Below, piece by piece: positions 1-7,606 of a stretch of DNA of 64,000 bases. The stretch comes from Filimonas effusa (GTDB taxonomy: Bacteria; Bacteroidota; Bacteroidia; Chitinophagales; Chitinophagaceae), in the NCBI RefSeq assembly GCF_004118675.1, contig NZ_SDHZ01000001.1, forward strand, positions 1,984,001 to 2,048,000, written 5' to 3'. The translations under genes and the position numbers were made by a program. Position 1 is the stretch's first letter; each line of letters opens with the position of its first letter. Below the pieces are notes generated by a model. It saw only the letters and a list, made by a program, of their open reading frames with translations, had not been told where the DNA came from and did not search any database.

Positions 1-1
1 A

Positions 2-718
2 GCCGCCGGCGCCAAGGAGATTGTATTAACGGGCATCAACCTCGGCGACTTTGGCAAAGGGCCTGACGGCAATAAGAAAAGTGAGGAAAGCTTTTTCGAT
101 CTAATTCAGTCGCTCGATGAAATTGAAGGCATCGAACGTTACCGCATTTCTTCCATAGAGCCTAACCTGCTTACCAACGAAATCATCAGTTTCGTAGCTA
201 ACAGCAAGCGTTTCATGCCCCATTTTCATATTCCGCTGCAAAGCGGCAGTAATGAGATACTGGGGATGATGCGCCGGAGATATAAGAGAGAACTGTATGC
301 CGAAAGGGTGGAACGCATCAAGGAACTGATGCCCCATTGCGCTATTGGCGTTGACGTGATCGTTGGCTTCCCCGGAGAAACGGATGCCTTATTTAAAGAA
401 ACTTTCGATTTCCTGCATAGCCTGGATATTTCGTACCTGCACGTATTCACCTATTCTGAACGTGCCAATACCAGGGCACTTGAGATTCAGCCTGTTGTAC
501 CCATGAACGTACGGCATGAGCGCAATAAGACCCTCCGTAACCTCTCGTACATGAAAATGCAATATTTCACGCAACAGCATGCTGCTCAAACCCGTAAGGT
601 GCTTTTTGAAGGGCATGAAAAGGCGGGAATGATGGAGGGGTATACCGATAATTATATCCGGATCACCACGCCGCACCGCCCGGAATGGGCCAACCAGGTG
701 GTGGAATGGACCGTTTAG
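2..718 (+). CDS. mtaB: tRNA (t6A37-C2)-methylthiotransferase MtaB, 3' portion
   Basis: This is the C-terminal 238 residues of a radical-SAM methylthiotransferase; the reading frame is open to the left edge of the window. Enzymes of this family add a methylthio group to position 2 of N6-threonylcarbamoyladenosine-37 in ANN-decoding tRNAs. The sequence shows the family motif LTGINLGDFG just inside the window, the conserved stretch HIPLQSGSNEILGMMRRRY around nt 220-280, and GVDVIVGFPGET around nt 340-380. The UPF0004 domain and the radical-SAM cysteines lie upstream, outside the window. The GINLGDFG spelling favours MtaB over MiaB or RimO. The C-terminal TRAM-like region is short. It stops at TAG 716-718 and no clear terminator follows. 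Confidence 0.88.
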   Translation, partial: AAGAKEIVLTGINLGDFGKGPDGNKKSEESFFDLIQSLDEIEGIERYRISSIEPNLLTNEIISFVANSKRFMPHFHIPLQSGSNEILGMMRRRYKRELYAERVERIKELMPHCAIGVDVIVGFPGETDALFKETFDFLHSLDISYLHVFTYSERANTRALEIQPVVPMNVRHERNKTLRNLSYMKMQYFTQQHAAQTRKVLFEGHEKAGMMEGYTDNYIRITTPHRPEWANQVVEWTV

Positions 719-859
719 CGCTCAAATCACTGATTTACAGCCGGTTTTAGAGAGAGGTTTTGGCAACCCGTAACGTACTGGTTTTCAATATACTAAATCT
801 TTTTAGAGGATTCACGGAACAATAACAGGCCGCCTTGGGCGGAAGCTGGGAAATTCCCT

Positions 860-867
860 TATTTTTG
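860..867 (+). promoter_or_regulatory. Candidate Bacteroidota -7 box TATTTTTG
   Basis: The octamer TATTTTTG fits the Bacteroidota sigma-ABfr -7 consensus TAnnTTTG. A TTG lies 22 bases upstream (835-837), in the loop of a small CCGCC/GGCGG hairpin (830-842). It would give a leader of roughly 120 bases ahead of the start at 995. This is a match by eye only. Confidence 0.4.
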
Positions 868-994
868 CCTCATCCTATTAAATTCTTACTTACTAACTCC
901 ATCTTTTACTAGCCCATTTTTATCCGGTTTAAAAGGCCGGAGCTTCTAACTAAGCCATTTGGATTATTGTGAAACAAGAGAAAAAGGAGTGATT

Positions 995-1264
995 ATGTTT
1001 TCGTATGCTTTGTTGGAGCCAGGATGTTATTACCTGGTTCAGGAGAAAGAAAATGAGCCTGTAGTTATGATTCATGTTTCTGTGGTATCGGATTACTGCA
1101 TGTATGTGCACCGTTATGGCGAAACTGAAACAATGGAATGGAAGAAAAAGACAGATTCCATTCATGACATTTTAGAACTACTCAGCGACAATGTGGTGAG
1201 AGAATGGCAGGAGGTGTACAACAGCTCGGAAGGGACTTATGATTATGAGGAAGGGGAAGAATAA
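995..1264 (+). CDS. Small acidic protein of unknown function (89 aa)
   Basis: I do not recognise the family. The frame is open from a TTG at 959, but ATG 995 is preferred because AAAAAGGAG (981-989) sits about five bases upstream, an unusually good Shine-Dalgarno for this phylum. The protein begins MFSYALLEPGCYYLVQEKEN, has no signal peptide or membrane segment, and ends in a very acidic tail (YDYEEGEE). The composition suggests a small soluble beta-rich protein, but no function can be inferred. It is a single-gene unit, with a candidate promoter at 860 and a strong terminator at 1291-1341. Confidence 0.6.
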   Translation: MFSYALLEPGCYYLVQEKENEPVVMIHVSVVSDYCMYVHRYGETETMEWKKKTDSIHDILELLSDNVVREWQEVYNSSEGTYDYEEGEE

Positions 1265-1290
1265 GCCATTTATAACCTCCGGTATTTTAA

Positions 1291-1341
1291 CCGGTCAGTA
1301 GCTTTATCCAGTGAAAGACAAGCTACTGACCGGCATTTTTA
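1291..1341 (+). terminator. Rho-independent terminator
   Basis: A perfect 14-bp stem, CCGGTCAGTAGCTT (1291-1304) with AAGCTACTGACCGG (1320-1333), encloses a 15-base loop and is followed by CATTTTTAATT. It ends transcription of the small gene at 995-1264. Confidence 0.85.
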
Positions 1342-1384
1342 ATTAATAGAATATATTCTTTCTATCTTGCCTTTTATTTTATCT

Positions 1385-1891
1385 ATGAAATTATTTCACT
1401 CAAGCCTACCTGTAACCCTGGCAGTGCTGCTGCCGGCATTTTTTACCAATACTATGATTGCAAATGGGCAGGATGTTCGCACTATGACCTATGTTGCAAC
1501 CGCTGCATTTCATCATGCAGAAAATGTAGTAGACTGGGCGCCTCTTACTACTCAGAAGCAGCCTGTAAAAATCACGTTAAGTAAAGACAAGGAGAAAATT
1601 AAAGTACAATTCCCGGGAGGCGTATCAGATAACTACAAAAAGCTATCTCTTTCAGCGCCAGAGGCGAAATATTACAAAAACGCAGTTGATGCCTTTTCGT
1701 TATTAGGAGTGTACACCCAGGAAACCGGTGACTTCAAGGGATATTACTTTCCTGTATACCAGGATAGCACAGGAAGTCTTTTATTTTTAACGATCGATGC
1801 ACCGAATGATCTCTGGGGATTGGTTTATTTTTCCGGCCGAAATAATCATCCTTTTAAGAAATACACACGCAAGAAGGATTTTGTAAATTGA
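1385..1891 (+). CDS. Exported protein of unknown function (168 aa)
   Basis: ATG 1385 is chosen over an in-frame TTG at 1367 because it gives a normal Sec signal peptide: a Lys after Met, a hydrophobic core over about residues 8-20, and a likely cleavage after ANGQ near residue 28. The mature part is about 140 residues, rich in Lys, Tyr and Phe, with no cysteine pair or catalytic motif that I recognise. It resembles small periplasmic proteins common in this family of bacteria only in overall architecture. No partner gene is close on the same strand. Confidence 0.6.
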   Translation: MKLFHSSLPVTLAVLLPAFFTNTMIANGQDVRTMTYVATAAFHHAENVVDWAPLTTQKQPVKITLSKDKEKIKVQFPGGVSDNYKKLSLSAPEAKYYKNAVDAFSLLGVYTQETGDFKGYYFPVYQDSTGSLLFLTIDAPNDLWGLVYFSGRNNHPFKKYTRKKDFVN

Positions 1892-2006
1892 TAGGAAGAG
1901 GACGGATTTTTCCTCAGACAACCAGGAATCTTGTAGTTCACAACCACCAGATCATTTTATCTCTACATTTACAGTATCCAATTTGTTATTATAATTATTA
2001 AAGCCT

Positions 2007-2047
2007 GTATCCCTCAATACCATTTGTAAAATGGTATTGAGGGATAC
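2007..2047. repeat. Perfect 19-bp hairpin with 3-base loop
   Basis: GTATCCCTCAATACCATTT (2007-2025) is followed by GTA and its exact reverse complement (2029-2047). There is no T-run on the plus side (CCCCGAAG follows), so it is not a standard terminator in that direction. On the minus side it is followed by AGGCTTTAATAATT, which could act as a weak terminator for the decayed gene at 2121-2340. Confidence 0.75.
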
Positions 2048-2120
2048 CCCGAAGTTTGGCCGATAAAATATAAAACACTTGCCATTAGTCGGACCTTTCC
2101 TTCCCGAAAGAAGTAATAGG

Positions 2121-2340
2121 TTATTGGTCATTCTTCAGATCCCAGCCAGCTATATATTCAACAAGCTTAGGTCTTCCCAGACATCTACATAATTACCATC
2201 TTCAGCAATTAGTTCAGGTAGGCTTTCGGTTTAGTGCCGCCAGTAGCCGCGTAATCGGCACTTATTACTTTTAAAACTGCATCTAATATCCCAACAGTAC
2301 CGACTGTTCAGATAAAATCTTATTTTCACCCATAGTTATG
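2121..2340 (-). pseudogene. Decayed minus-strand gene remnant
   Basis: Read on the minus strand from 2340, the sequence starts MGENKILSEQSVLLGY and meets a stop. In other frames it gives ADYAATGGTKPKAYLN, then LIAEDGNYVDVWEDLSLLN, then KLVEYIAGWDLKNDQ with a stop at 2121-2123. Protein-like segments strung across frames indicate a small gene broken by several indels. The ADY...G..KPKAYLN segment resembles a segment in the nearby RHS proteins (ADYANNGAGKPKAYLN), so an RHS relic or a degraded immunity gene is possible. Boundaries are approximate. Confidence 0.35.
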
Positions 2341-2446
2341 TTTTATGCAACAATTTATTAACATGGGGTACGTTGGTAACTGCCGCTTTCATTCTCGTTA
2401 AATTTAATCGAGCAACAACACTCTTAAACCTTACTATATTTATATA

Positions 2447-3193
2447 ATGAAAAAAATTGTTTCAATTCTATTTTTATTTGTCTTTTTCATATGCGATATC
2501 ACCACTAAGGCACAAACTAACATGAAGCCACTTAGCCAACTGTTAATTAACAAAAGCGACACCTGGAGCCTGATAAAAAAGCAAATCCAAAAAGCAAAAA
2601 ATCCAGTAACTATTTTGCCTAAAAATGCAGAAAATGCAGACAGGACCTTGTATCAAGCTCAGGTAACTATTAATTCACCAATGGGAGCCGTCATTTACGA
2701 AACCGGAGGAATTTTGATTGATAGTGGCTGGATTCGGATATTGGGTTCAGGAAGTAGATATCTAAATAGAAATGTAATGAAATGGAATAAAGGAAAGTCT
2801 TTTTCCAAATGGGGAGAGCGCCCTTCTTTTATTTTAATTGCAGATGATGTGTTAGGGGGCTTTTATGCAATTAATGGTGGCGGAATTGATACTATTGGCA
2901 TAGGAGAGGTCTTTTATTTTTCTCCTGATGACGCAAGATGGAGTAATCTACAATTATCTTATTCTGGTTTTTTAAACTTTTGTTTTCAGGGTAATCTAGC
3001 AGAATATTATAAAAACCTTCGGTGGGTTTCGTGGAAAAAGGATATTAAAAAAATGAATGGAGATTCAGGTTTTATTACATTCCCTTTTTTATGGAGTAAA
3101 GAAGGGAGAAACATAAATAAAACCACTAAGAAAATTGTACCAATCAATTATTTATGGGATTTATATTTCAAGGGAGAAACAACTAACAATTAG
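2447..3193 (+). CDS. DUF2625 family protein, exported
   Basis: This 248-residue protein has a Sec signal peptide (MKKIVSILFLFVFFI..., probable cleavage near residue 23) and then matches the pattern I recall for DUF2625: LIDSGWIRILGSGS around residue 89, a central ILIADDVLGGFYAINGG, GEVFYFSPDDARW, SGFLNFCFQGNLAEYYKNLRW, and a PFLWSKEG segment near the C-terminus. The molecular role of the family is not known to me. The gene is clearly more AT-rich than the housekeeping genes of this window, like the cassette genes beside it. Its stop codon abuts the stop codon of the convergent SMI1/KNR4 gene with no intervening base. Confidence 0.75.
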   Translation: MKKIVSILFLFVFFICDITTKAQTNMKPLSQLLINKSDTWSLIKKQIQKAKNPVTILPKNAENADRTLYQAQVTINSPMGAVIYETGGILIDSGWIRILGSGSRYLNRNVMKWNKGKSFSKWGERPSFILIADDVLGGFYAINGGGIDTIGIGEVFYFSPDDARWSNLQLSYSGFLNFCFQGNLAEYYKNLRWVSWKKDIKKMNGDSGFITFPFLWSKEGRNINKTTKKIVPINYLWDLYFKGETTNN

Positions 3194-3790
3194 TTAGTTG
3201 CCTCTCCAAAATTCAGACTTAGGATTCAACTCCATTGCAATTTCTTTTTCTATCTCATAAACAACTTCCAAGGTATTATCACTTGAATTAAAATAATACC
3301 CCCTCCTTTTGTAAACCTCCAAAGTTGTCAAAAAAAGACCATATAAAGAATCATAAATCGACACAGGCTTGTCGTTTAAAAGGATAGAGGGCGAATAAAG
3401 GAAAAGTTGACCATATGTTTTTTTCTTTTCATCAAGATGAATCAAAATATAATCACCACCGCCACTTGTAAATAAGGGAAAAAACTCTTTCTTAAAAGAC
3501 TTTTGAACTTTTGCCTCCAATGCATACATACTGATAGCAAGTTCTAATGGCATCATAATGCCACTTGTAAATAATTCTACCTCTCCTGTCTTTTTCTTAA
3601 ATAGATCTATAACTCCATTCTTCCACTCATACAATTGCATTATATCAGTTCGAACAGGAAATCTCATATTATTAAATGAATCAGTAATTTTTGCAGCAGA
3701 TACACCTTTCTGCAAATGAACCATTATAGGACATTCTAATTTACTCAAAAAAGATTCTAATTCTTGCAGTACCTCTTTTATTTCATCCAT
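3194..3790 (-). CDS. SMI1/KNR4 (SUKH) family immunity protein
   Basis: This 198-residue protein has no signal peptide and carries SUKH-superfamily hallmarks: an N-terminal helix followed by GVSAAKITDSFNNMRFPVRTDIMQLYEWKNG (about residues 29-60), a helix with PLELAISMY, and the strand pair FFPLFTSGGGDYILIHL (about 103-119). SUKH proteins are common immunity proteins that bind and block toxin domains, often nucleases. The gene lies 25 bases downstream of the NucA/NucB-like RHS tip, in the position expected for the cognate immunity gene. It is AT-rich. Cytoplasmic location fits protection against a nuclease. Confidence 0.8.
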   Translation of the reverse strand: MDEIKEVLQELESFLSKLECPIMVHLQKGVSAAKITDSFNNMRFPVRTDIMQLYEWKNGVIDLFKKKTGEVELFTSGIMMPLELAISMYALEAKVQKSFKKEFFPLFTSGGGDYILIHLDEKKKTYGQLFLYSPSILLNDKPVSIYDSLYGLFLTTLEVYKRRGYYFNSSDNTLEVVYEIEKEIAMELNPKSEFWRGN

Positions 3791-3815
3791 TCTTGCGCTC
3801 TATTTTAGATTAAAG

Positions 3816-5279
3816 TTAAGGAATAGGCACCAAATTCCTAGGAGGAAACAATCTACTTCCTTCAGAAATAATTATATAAACCGTAAGTGCCACACCTGTT
3901 AACCCAACTGTTTTACCAATCCTATCCCGCAAACTTTGATTTGCTGCAGGAGCTGGAGATGGAGCAGGGCTCGGAGAAGTTTCCGGCTCCGGACTGTTAG
4001 GTATAGGAACCATTTCAAATTGATCTCCTGTTTCCATTTTATTAAGAACTACCAATGCACCTAACAAGCCTCCATGTTTTTTATTTTCACTTGATGGAAC
4101 ATAATTAACATCAGCACCTTTTCCACCTTCTTTGGTTGAAGCATATGGGTATTCATCTCGGTCATATCCAGGCCTCGGAGGAGTATTCTTTAATGCTTCT
4201 CTGCGACGTCGTCTTGCATTTTGTCTATTAGAATCATAAGTAATGACCATAGGCTTACCATTAGCTAAAGATGCCATTAGATTTTTGTAAATATTGGGAA
4301 ACAGTTTTTCAGGGATCGGAACTGGAACAACTTTAGGCTTATTTGCGGTTGAGTCTTTATCACCAAGAGGGTCACTATTCAGAATAGGATTATTGCTCAT
4401 CGCAGAATAAGGGCTCTCAGAATGACTCGGCTTGGGGTCTATTTGCCACCATCTACCTAACTGGGGATCGTGAGTTCTGAAAAAAGCTTCACCGATGTTT
4501 ACATCAAAAGAATTTTCATATTCAATCCCATTATATTTCCTTTTGTTCTGCAACTTCCCAGCCGCCCTGGAAGATATCCCCGCCATTGTCAAGCCGAACG
4601 GATAATAATGCGTCTCTTCGCACAGAGGCCCTCGTATATGCGTCACCTGCAGGTTATCAAACACCACATCCGTGCCACGCGTCTCATTGGATACAAAAAT
4701 ATACAAATACCCGTTGCGTGTCATCAGTCGCTCAGATACTCCTACTGGTGTTTGCTTGCCTTCGTCCCCCACACCACTCACTCCCGAGTTATTACCATCG
4801 TCACTGATCACAGCATTCAGCTGCTCATCGAACAAAACGTAATTCAGGTAAGCTTTGGGCTTGCCCGCACCATTATTGGGATAGTCTGCATCAGCCTTCT
4901 GCACCAGGAAGCTCGTCAGTCCGTTTTTCAGGTTGCCATCTTCCAGCAATTGCGCCGCACTATGACTGCCTCCCCCGGCGCCAGAGATGCCACCCGCAAG
5001 CGTAGACAACAGTTCACCAACAGGTAAACTGGAAACATCACCCGAAGAAGGACTACGTTCATACCAGCTATCGGCTGCGATATTCACCTTATCGCCAGCC
5101 ATTACTTTTAATAAAATGGAGGTACCCGTTTTATTACTATTACCATTTAAGCTTTCTACATAACTATTCCCATCCGCATAAGGATAATGTACACTACCCG
5201 CAGTAACACGGCTGCCAGTAGTTAGTATATCATAGTAACGTTTCTCACCATCAAGTGTTCCATTCTCAAGCGTAGCCAC
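3816..5279 (-). CDS. Orphan RHS tip with NucA/NucB-like DNase C-terminus
   Basis: The first two-thirds (VATLENGT... to about DPLGDKDS) is the last part of an RHS core, almost identical to the intact gene at 10757-15370. The C-terminal toxin carries YDRDEYPYASTKEGG and YVPSSENKKHGG (about residues 372-403), the signature of the NucA/NucB nuclease family, in which the acidic DE...P and the EGG region form the active site. A Pro/Ser-rich linker and a hydrophobic helix (GLTGVALTVYIIIS) end the protein. The apparent start is an internal GTG, and homology continues upstream into a frameshifted fragment (5280-5457). This is therefore a truncated cassette that probably cannot be expressed alone. SMI1/KNR4 immunity follows. 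Confidence 0.75.
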   Translation of the reverse strand: MATLENGTLDGEKRYYDILTTGSRVTAGSVHYPYADGNSYVESLNGNSNKTGTSILLKVMAGDKVNIAADSWYERSPSSGDVSSLPVGELLSTLAGGISGAGGGSHSAAQLLEDGNLKNGLTSFLVQKADADYPNNGAGKPKAYLNYVLFDEQLNAVISDDGNNSGVSGVGDEGKQTPVGVSERLMTRNGYLYIFVSNETRGTDVVFDNLQVTHIRGPLCEETHYYPFGLTMAGISSRAAGKLQNKRKYNGIEYENSFDVNIGEAFFRTHDPQLGRWWQIDPKPSHSESPYSAMSNNPILNSDPLGDKDSTANKPKVVPVPIPEKLFPNIYKNLMASLANGKPMVITYDSNRQNARRRRREALKNTPPRPGYDRDEYPYASTKEGGKGADVNYVPSSENKKHGGLLGALVVLNKMETGDQFEMVPIPNSPEPETSPSPAPSPAPAANQSLRDRIGKTVGLTGVALTVYIIISEGSRLFPPRNLVPIP

Positions 5280-5457
5280 AGGATAAGCATCCGTCTGGTG
5301 CTCATCTGTTAGCGTCAGCCGTACATTACCCAGATGGTCCTTTACAACATAATCATAGTAGTAAACACAGGCAACACTACCCTCGGTATCACGCTTCGGA
5401 CATGACCAGACAGATAAGCCGTATACGTATGCTTCCCCTTATAAAGGCAATCAGCCT
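4565..5457 (-). repeat. RHS core block, copy C (truncated)
   Basis: This is a near-identical copy of intact-gene block A (11680-12905) at a constant offset of 7115 bp through its lower part. It ends early and carries the 52-base internal deletion near 5400. Confidence 0.8.
5280..5457 (-). pseudogene. Frameshifted 5' piece of the orphan RHS tip
   Basis: Minus-strand reading gives KGKHTYTAYLSGHV, then, in a different frame, KRDTEGS...YYYDYVVKDHLGNVRLTLTDEHQ, continuing directly into the ORF at 3816-5279. Compared with the intact gene, about 52 bases (17 codons plus one base, encoding the stretch starting YENNVLQFLGQ) are missing near 5400, which causes the frameshift. A TAA precedes the fragment, so there is no N-terminal RHS region. 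Confidence 0.7.
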
Positions 5458-5484
5458 CCCTATTGTATTAATCCCCCCCAGCAC

Positions 5485-6040
5485 CTACTGACAACTGCCT
5501 CCGCATTTACAATCAATAAACTTCTTCGGCACTCCCATTAGATTAGCCACAATAGCTACAAATTCATCCCTTATAATCTTCCATTGCTCCTTCGAATAAA
5601 GACATCCGGCTTTTAATCTAAAGATATATTTTTGTTGCAGTAAAGCTAGGTTCCAGCCTTTTCCAAAAACGCTTTCATCCTGACTTGTTTTAACGCCTTC
5701 CAATTCCTGAAATTTAGCAGCAGAATATTCATTAGAAGAATATTCAAACATCATTATAGTAAACCTCTACCTGGTGTCTTTACTAATCTTTTTCTTAGAG
5801 GCGAAATATAATACATCAACTCCTTTTAGTGCCTTGCTCGTAAAGTTAGGTTCAAACCTATCTTTTATCATATCTCCTGCCTTCAAAAAATCGTTCCTAA
5901 CTAAATCATATTTAATAGTATACTTTTTAATACATTCTTTTCTAAAATTTTTGTTTATGGAATCCTGAGCGGATACAATCGCTGCCGTAAACAATAAAGT
6001 TAAAAATCATCATCACGACAAAAAAGCATTGATATTTCAT
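5485..6040 (-). pseudogene. Broken exported protein gene, possibly an orphan immunity gene
   Basis: Two consecutive open stretches (5767-5994 and 5485-5754) are in the same frame and separated by one TAG (5767-5769) plus four sense codons, so they read as one protein with a nonsense mutation. At the 5' end, ATG 6040 begins MKYQCFFVVMMI, then needs removal of one T from a five-T run (plus-strand A5 at 6002-6006) to continue LTLLFTAAIVSAQDS, a good Sec signal peptide. The restored protein would be about 185 residues and ends in CKCGGSCQ. It lies just after an RHS scrap whose toxin is gone. I do not recognise the family; an immunity role is inferred from position only. Confidence 0.6.
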
Positions 6041-6082
6041 AGCTATTTCTAAATGCTTCAGTTTTGGGGGAGCAGGTCATTC

Positions 6083-6127
6083 CCCGCCGCCTTGGAACTT
6101 ATCCCCGCCATTGTCAAAGGGATAAGT
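6083..6127 (-). pseudogene. RHS scar (copy E)
   Basis: On the minus strand the text TATCCCTTTGACAATGGCGG and onward matches the RHS segment coding YPFGLTMAGISSRAAG. About five bases are lost after YPF, then LTMAGISSKAAGN and a stop follow shortly. It is the remains of an RHS tip whose toxin has been deleted, placed 40 bases before the broken gene at 6040. Confidence 0.7.
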
Positions 6128-6150
6128 ATACAGTATCACAACATCAAGCT

Positions 6151-6686
6151 TCATTCAAATCTGATCTCATCTCTAATACAATCAGCCAAGCTATTTGTTC
6201 CCAATCCAATCGGCTTCACCAATTCAAGCAAGCGTATCTTAACTAAATATTCACCTCGCCAAAAAAAAATTCTAGATTCATACTCGGCATGCTCTTCATC
6301 CTGTTTGTTCATATACTTTAAAAAACCTACTTGAACAGAGTCTACATCACTAATAAGCTCTTTTAAAATCTTAGCCTTTTTACCAAACTCAATTTCCTTC
6401 TTTTGAAAATAAAAGAGCCCTGCCATTTCGGGTTTAGCCTCAGGCTGATTTATGTAGCTCTTTATGGAACAATCAACATACAATGCACTATCCCCCGTCA
6501 ACAGTCTATATTGTAAAACATTCTCGCCCCCCATATAGTTGTATCTATTAAAACATAAGATGGCAACTTGACAATACATTGTACCGGCCACAAGTTCAAA
6601 ATTTGAAAAGCAGAAGTATCACACCGCTTACTAACACACTCTGTTAATAATATCGCTAAAATTATTATTGGCATTTTCTTGGTCAT
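6151..6686 (-). pseudogene. Frameshifted exported immunity gene
   Basis: ATG 6686 overlaps the stop of the upstream toxin by four bases (ATGA). It reads a signal-sequence-like MTKKMPIIILAILLTECVSKRCDTSAFQ, then runs into a stop in that frame. The rest of the protein continues in another frame as FELVAGTMYCQVAILCFNRY... to 6151, open from 6591. One base too many or too few in CAAATTTTGAAC (plus 6594-6605) explains it. The restored protein would be about 175 residues with an export signal. The gene position (translationally coupled to a toxin) suggests immunity, and the family is not recognised. If the frameshift is real, the cassette has lost full-length immunity. Confidence 0.65.
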
Positions 6687-7606
6687 TCTATGGGAAGTTT
6701 TGGATTAGGATTAGCATTACCAAATCGATGCATATACATTGCTTGAATTGACAAATTATAAGTATTATAGGTACCTTTCCCAGCTGGCTGTGTGTTAATT
6801 GGAGAATTAATATACGTGTCCAAGGTTTCGGTCGACCTCGGTGCCGAAATTCTTCCAACAATTGTTCCTCCAGAAGTCATAACATTCGGGGTTCCTGGTA
6901 CGTACAAATTTTTAACGCTTTTCCCATTTACGTCAAATCCGTTATTCTCACCAGCATGATTCATATTTGAAAGATGGCCTGCACCATGATTAATTAGAAA
7001 TGCGGCAGCATCGGTAAAAACAGCCTTACTCCCCTTCGCAAATGTCTTCGTTGCTTCAGCGCCTACAGCGATAATATTATCATTACTTCCTCCGGTAGCC
7101 TCTTCTCTCGGATTCTGACTTTGTTCAGGATTAACATGACCGTCTACACCATTTGAACCAAAACCACTCACTTCTTTTCCAAATTCAGGATTAAAACTTT
7201 TGATCTTTTCAATTACATTATTTCGGTTACCCACGACTGCAACAGCGTCAGTTTTATCCAACTTATCATATGCATCAGAATTGAAATTACCTTTAAATAC
7301 CTTTACTGACGTTTTCAAACCCATTGCCTTGAAATTAGCAGAAGCTTTGTTTGCAATAGCCCTTAACTCTTTACGTGTTACTCCCTCTGCAGGATCTACA
7401 CTATGCCAACATCCCAACTGCGGATCTAGCCCTCTAGCACCATAATCATATAATTCTAATCCACTCCCATCACTAAACTCCCCGCTCTGCAACTCCTTAC
7501 TATTATATTTCAACCTATTCTGTAATTTCCCCGCAGCCCTCGAACTTATCCCCTTCATCGTCAAGCCAAACGGATAGCCACAAAACTTAATTACTGGAAG
7601 AATCAT
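6683..7606 (-). CDS. Orphan RHS tip with HGAGH-motif C-terminal toxin
   Basis: Only a short RHS remnant is present (YPFGLTMKGISSRAAGKLQN to LDPQLGCWHSVDP, about residues 11-72), followed by a 235-residue unique C-terminus. That region contains INHGAGHLSNMNHAGENNGFD (about residues 205-225): three histidines and acidic residues that could bind metal, as in a peptidase or other hydrolase. It also has YVPGTPNVMTSGG. I cannot name the toxin family. The ATG lies inside the preceding immunity gene, overlapping its end by 20 bases in another frame. RHS homology begins right after that gene's stop, so this is a recombination-made orphan, expressed only by coupling or after fusion to an intact RHS gene. 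Confidence 0.65.
   Translation of the reverse strand: MILPVIKFCGYPFGLTMKGISSRAAGKLQNRLKYNSKELQSGEFSDGSGLELYDYGARGLDPQLGCWHSVDPAEGVTRKELRAIANKASANFKAMGLKTSVKVFKGNFNSDAYDKLDKTDAVAVVGNRNNVIEKIKSFNPEFGKEVSGFGSNGVDGHVNPEQSQNPREEATGGSNDNIIAVGAEATKTFAKGSKAVFTDAAAFLINHGAGHLSNMNHAGENNGFDVNGKSVKNLYVPGTPNVMTSGGTIVGRISAPRSTETLDTYINSPINTQPAGKGTYNTYNLSIQAMYMHRFGNANPNPKLPIE

Larger units (their letters stand above)
1892..2446. other. 555-base gene-poor stretch with hairpin and decayed coding sequence
   Basis: No intact gene was found here. The stretch holds a perfect 19-bp hairpin (2007-2047) and a minus-strand region (about 2121-2340) that reads as protein only if frames are switched. It separates the housekeeping side of the window from the toxin island. 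Confidence 0.6.

Noticed and set aside
830-842. Terminator for mtaB at CCGCC-TTG-GGCGG
   Set aside because: The stem is only five base pairs with a 3-base loop and no T-run follows; it overlaps the possible -33 element instead.
2007-2047. Rho-independent terminator for the 1385-1891 gene
   Set aside because: It lies more than 110 bases past the stop and is followed by CCCCGAAG rather than a T-run on the plus strand.
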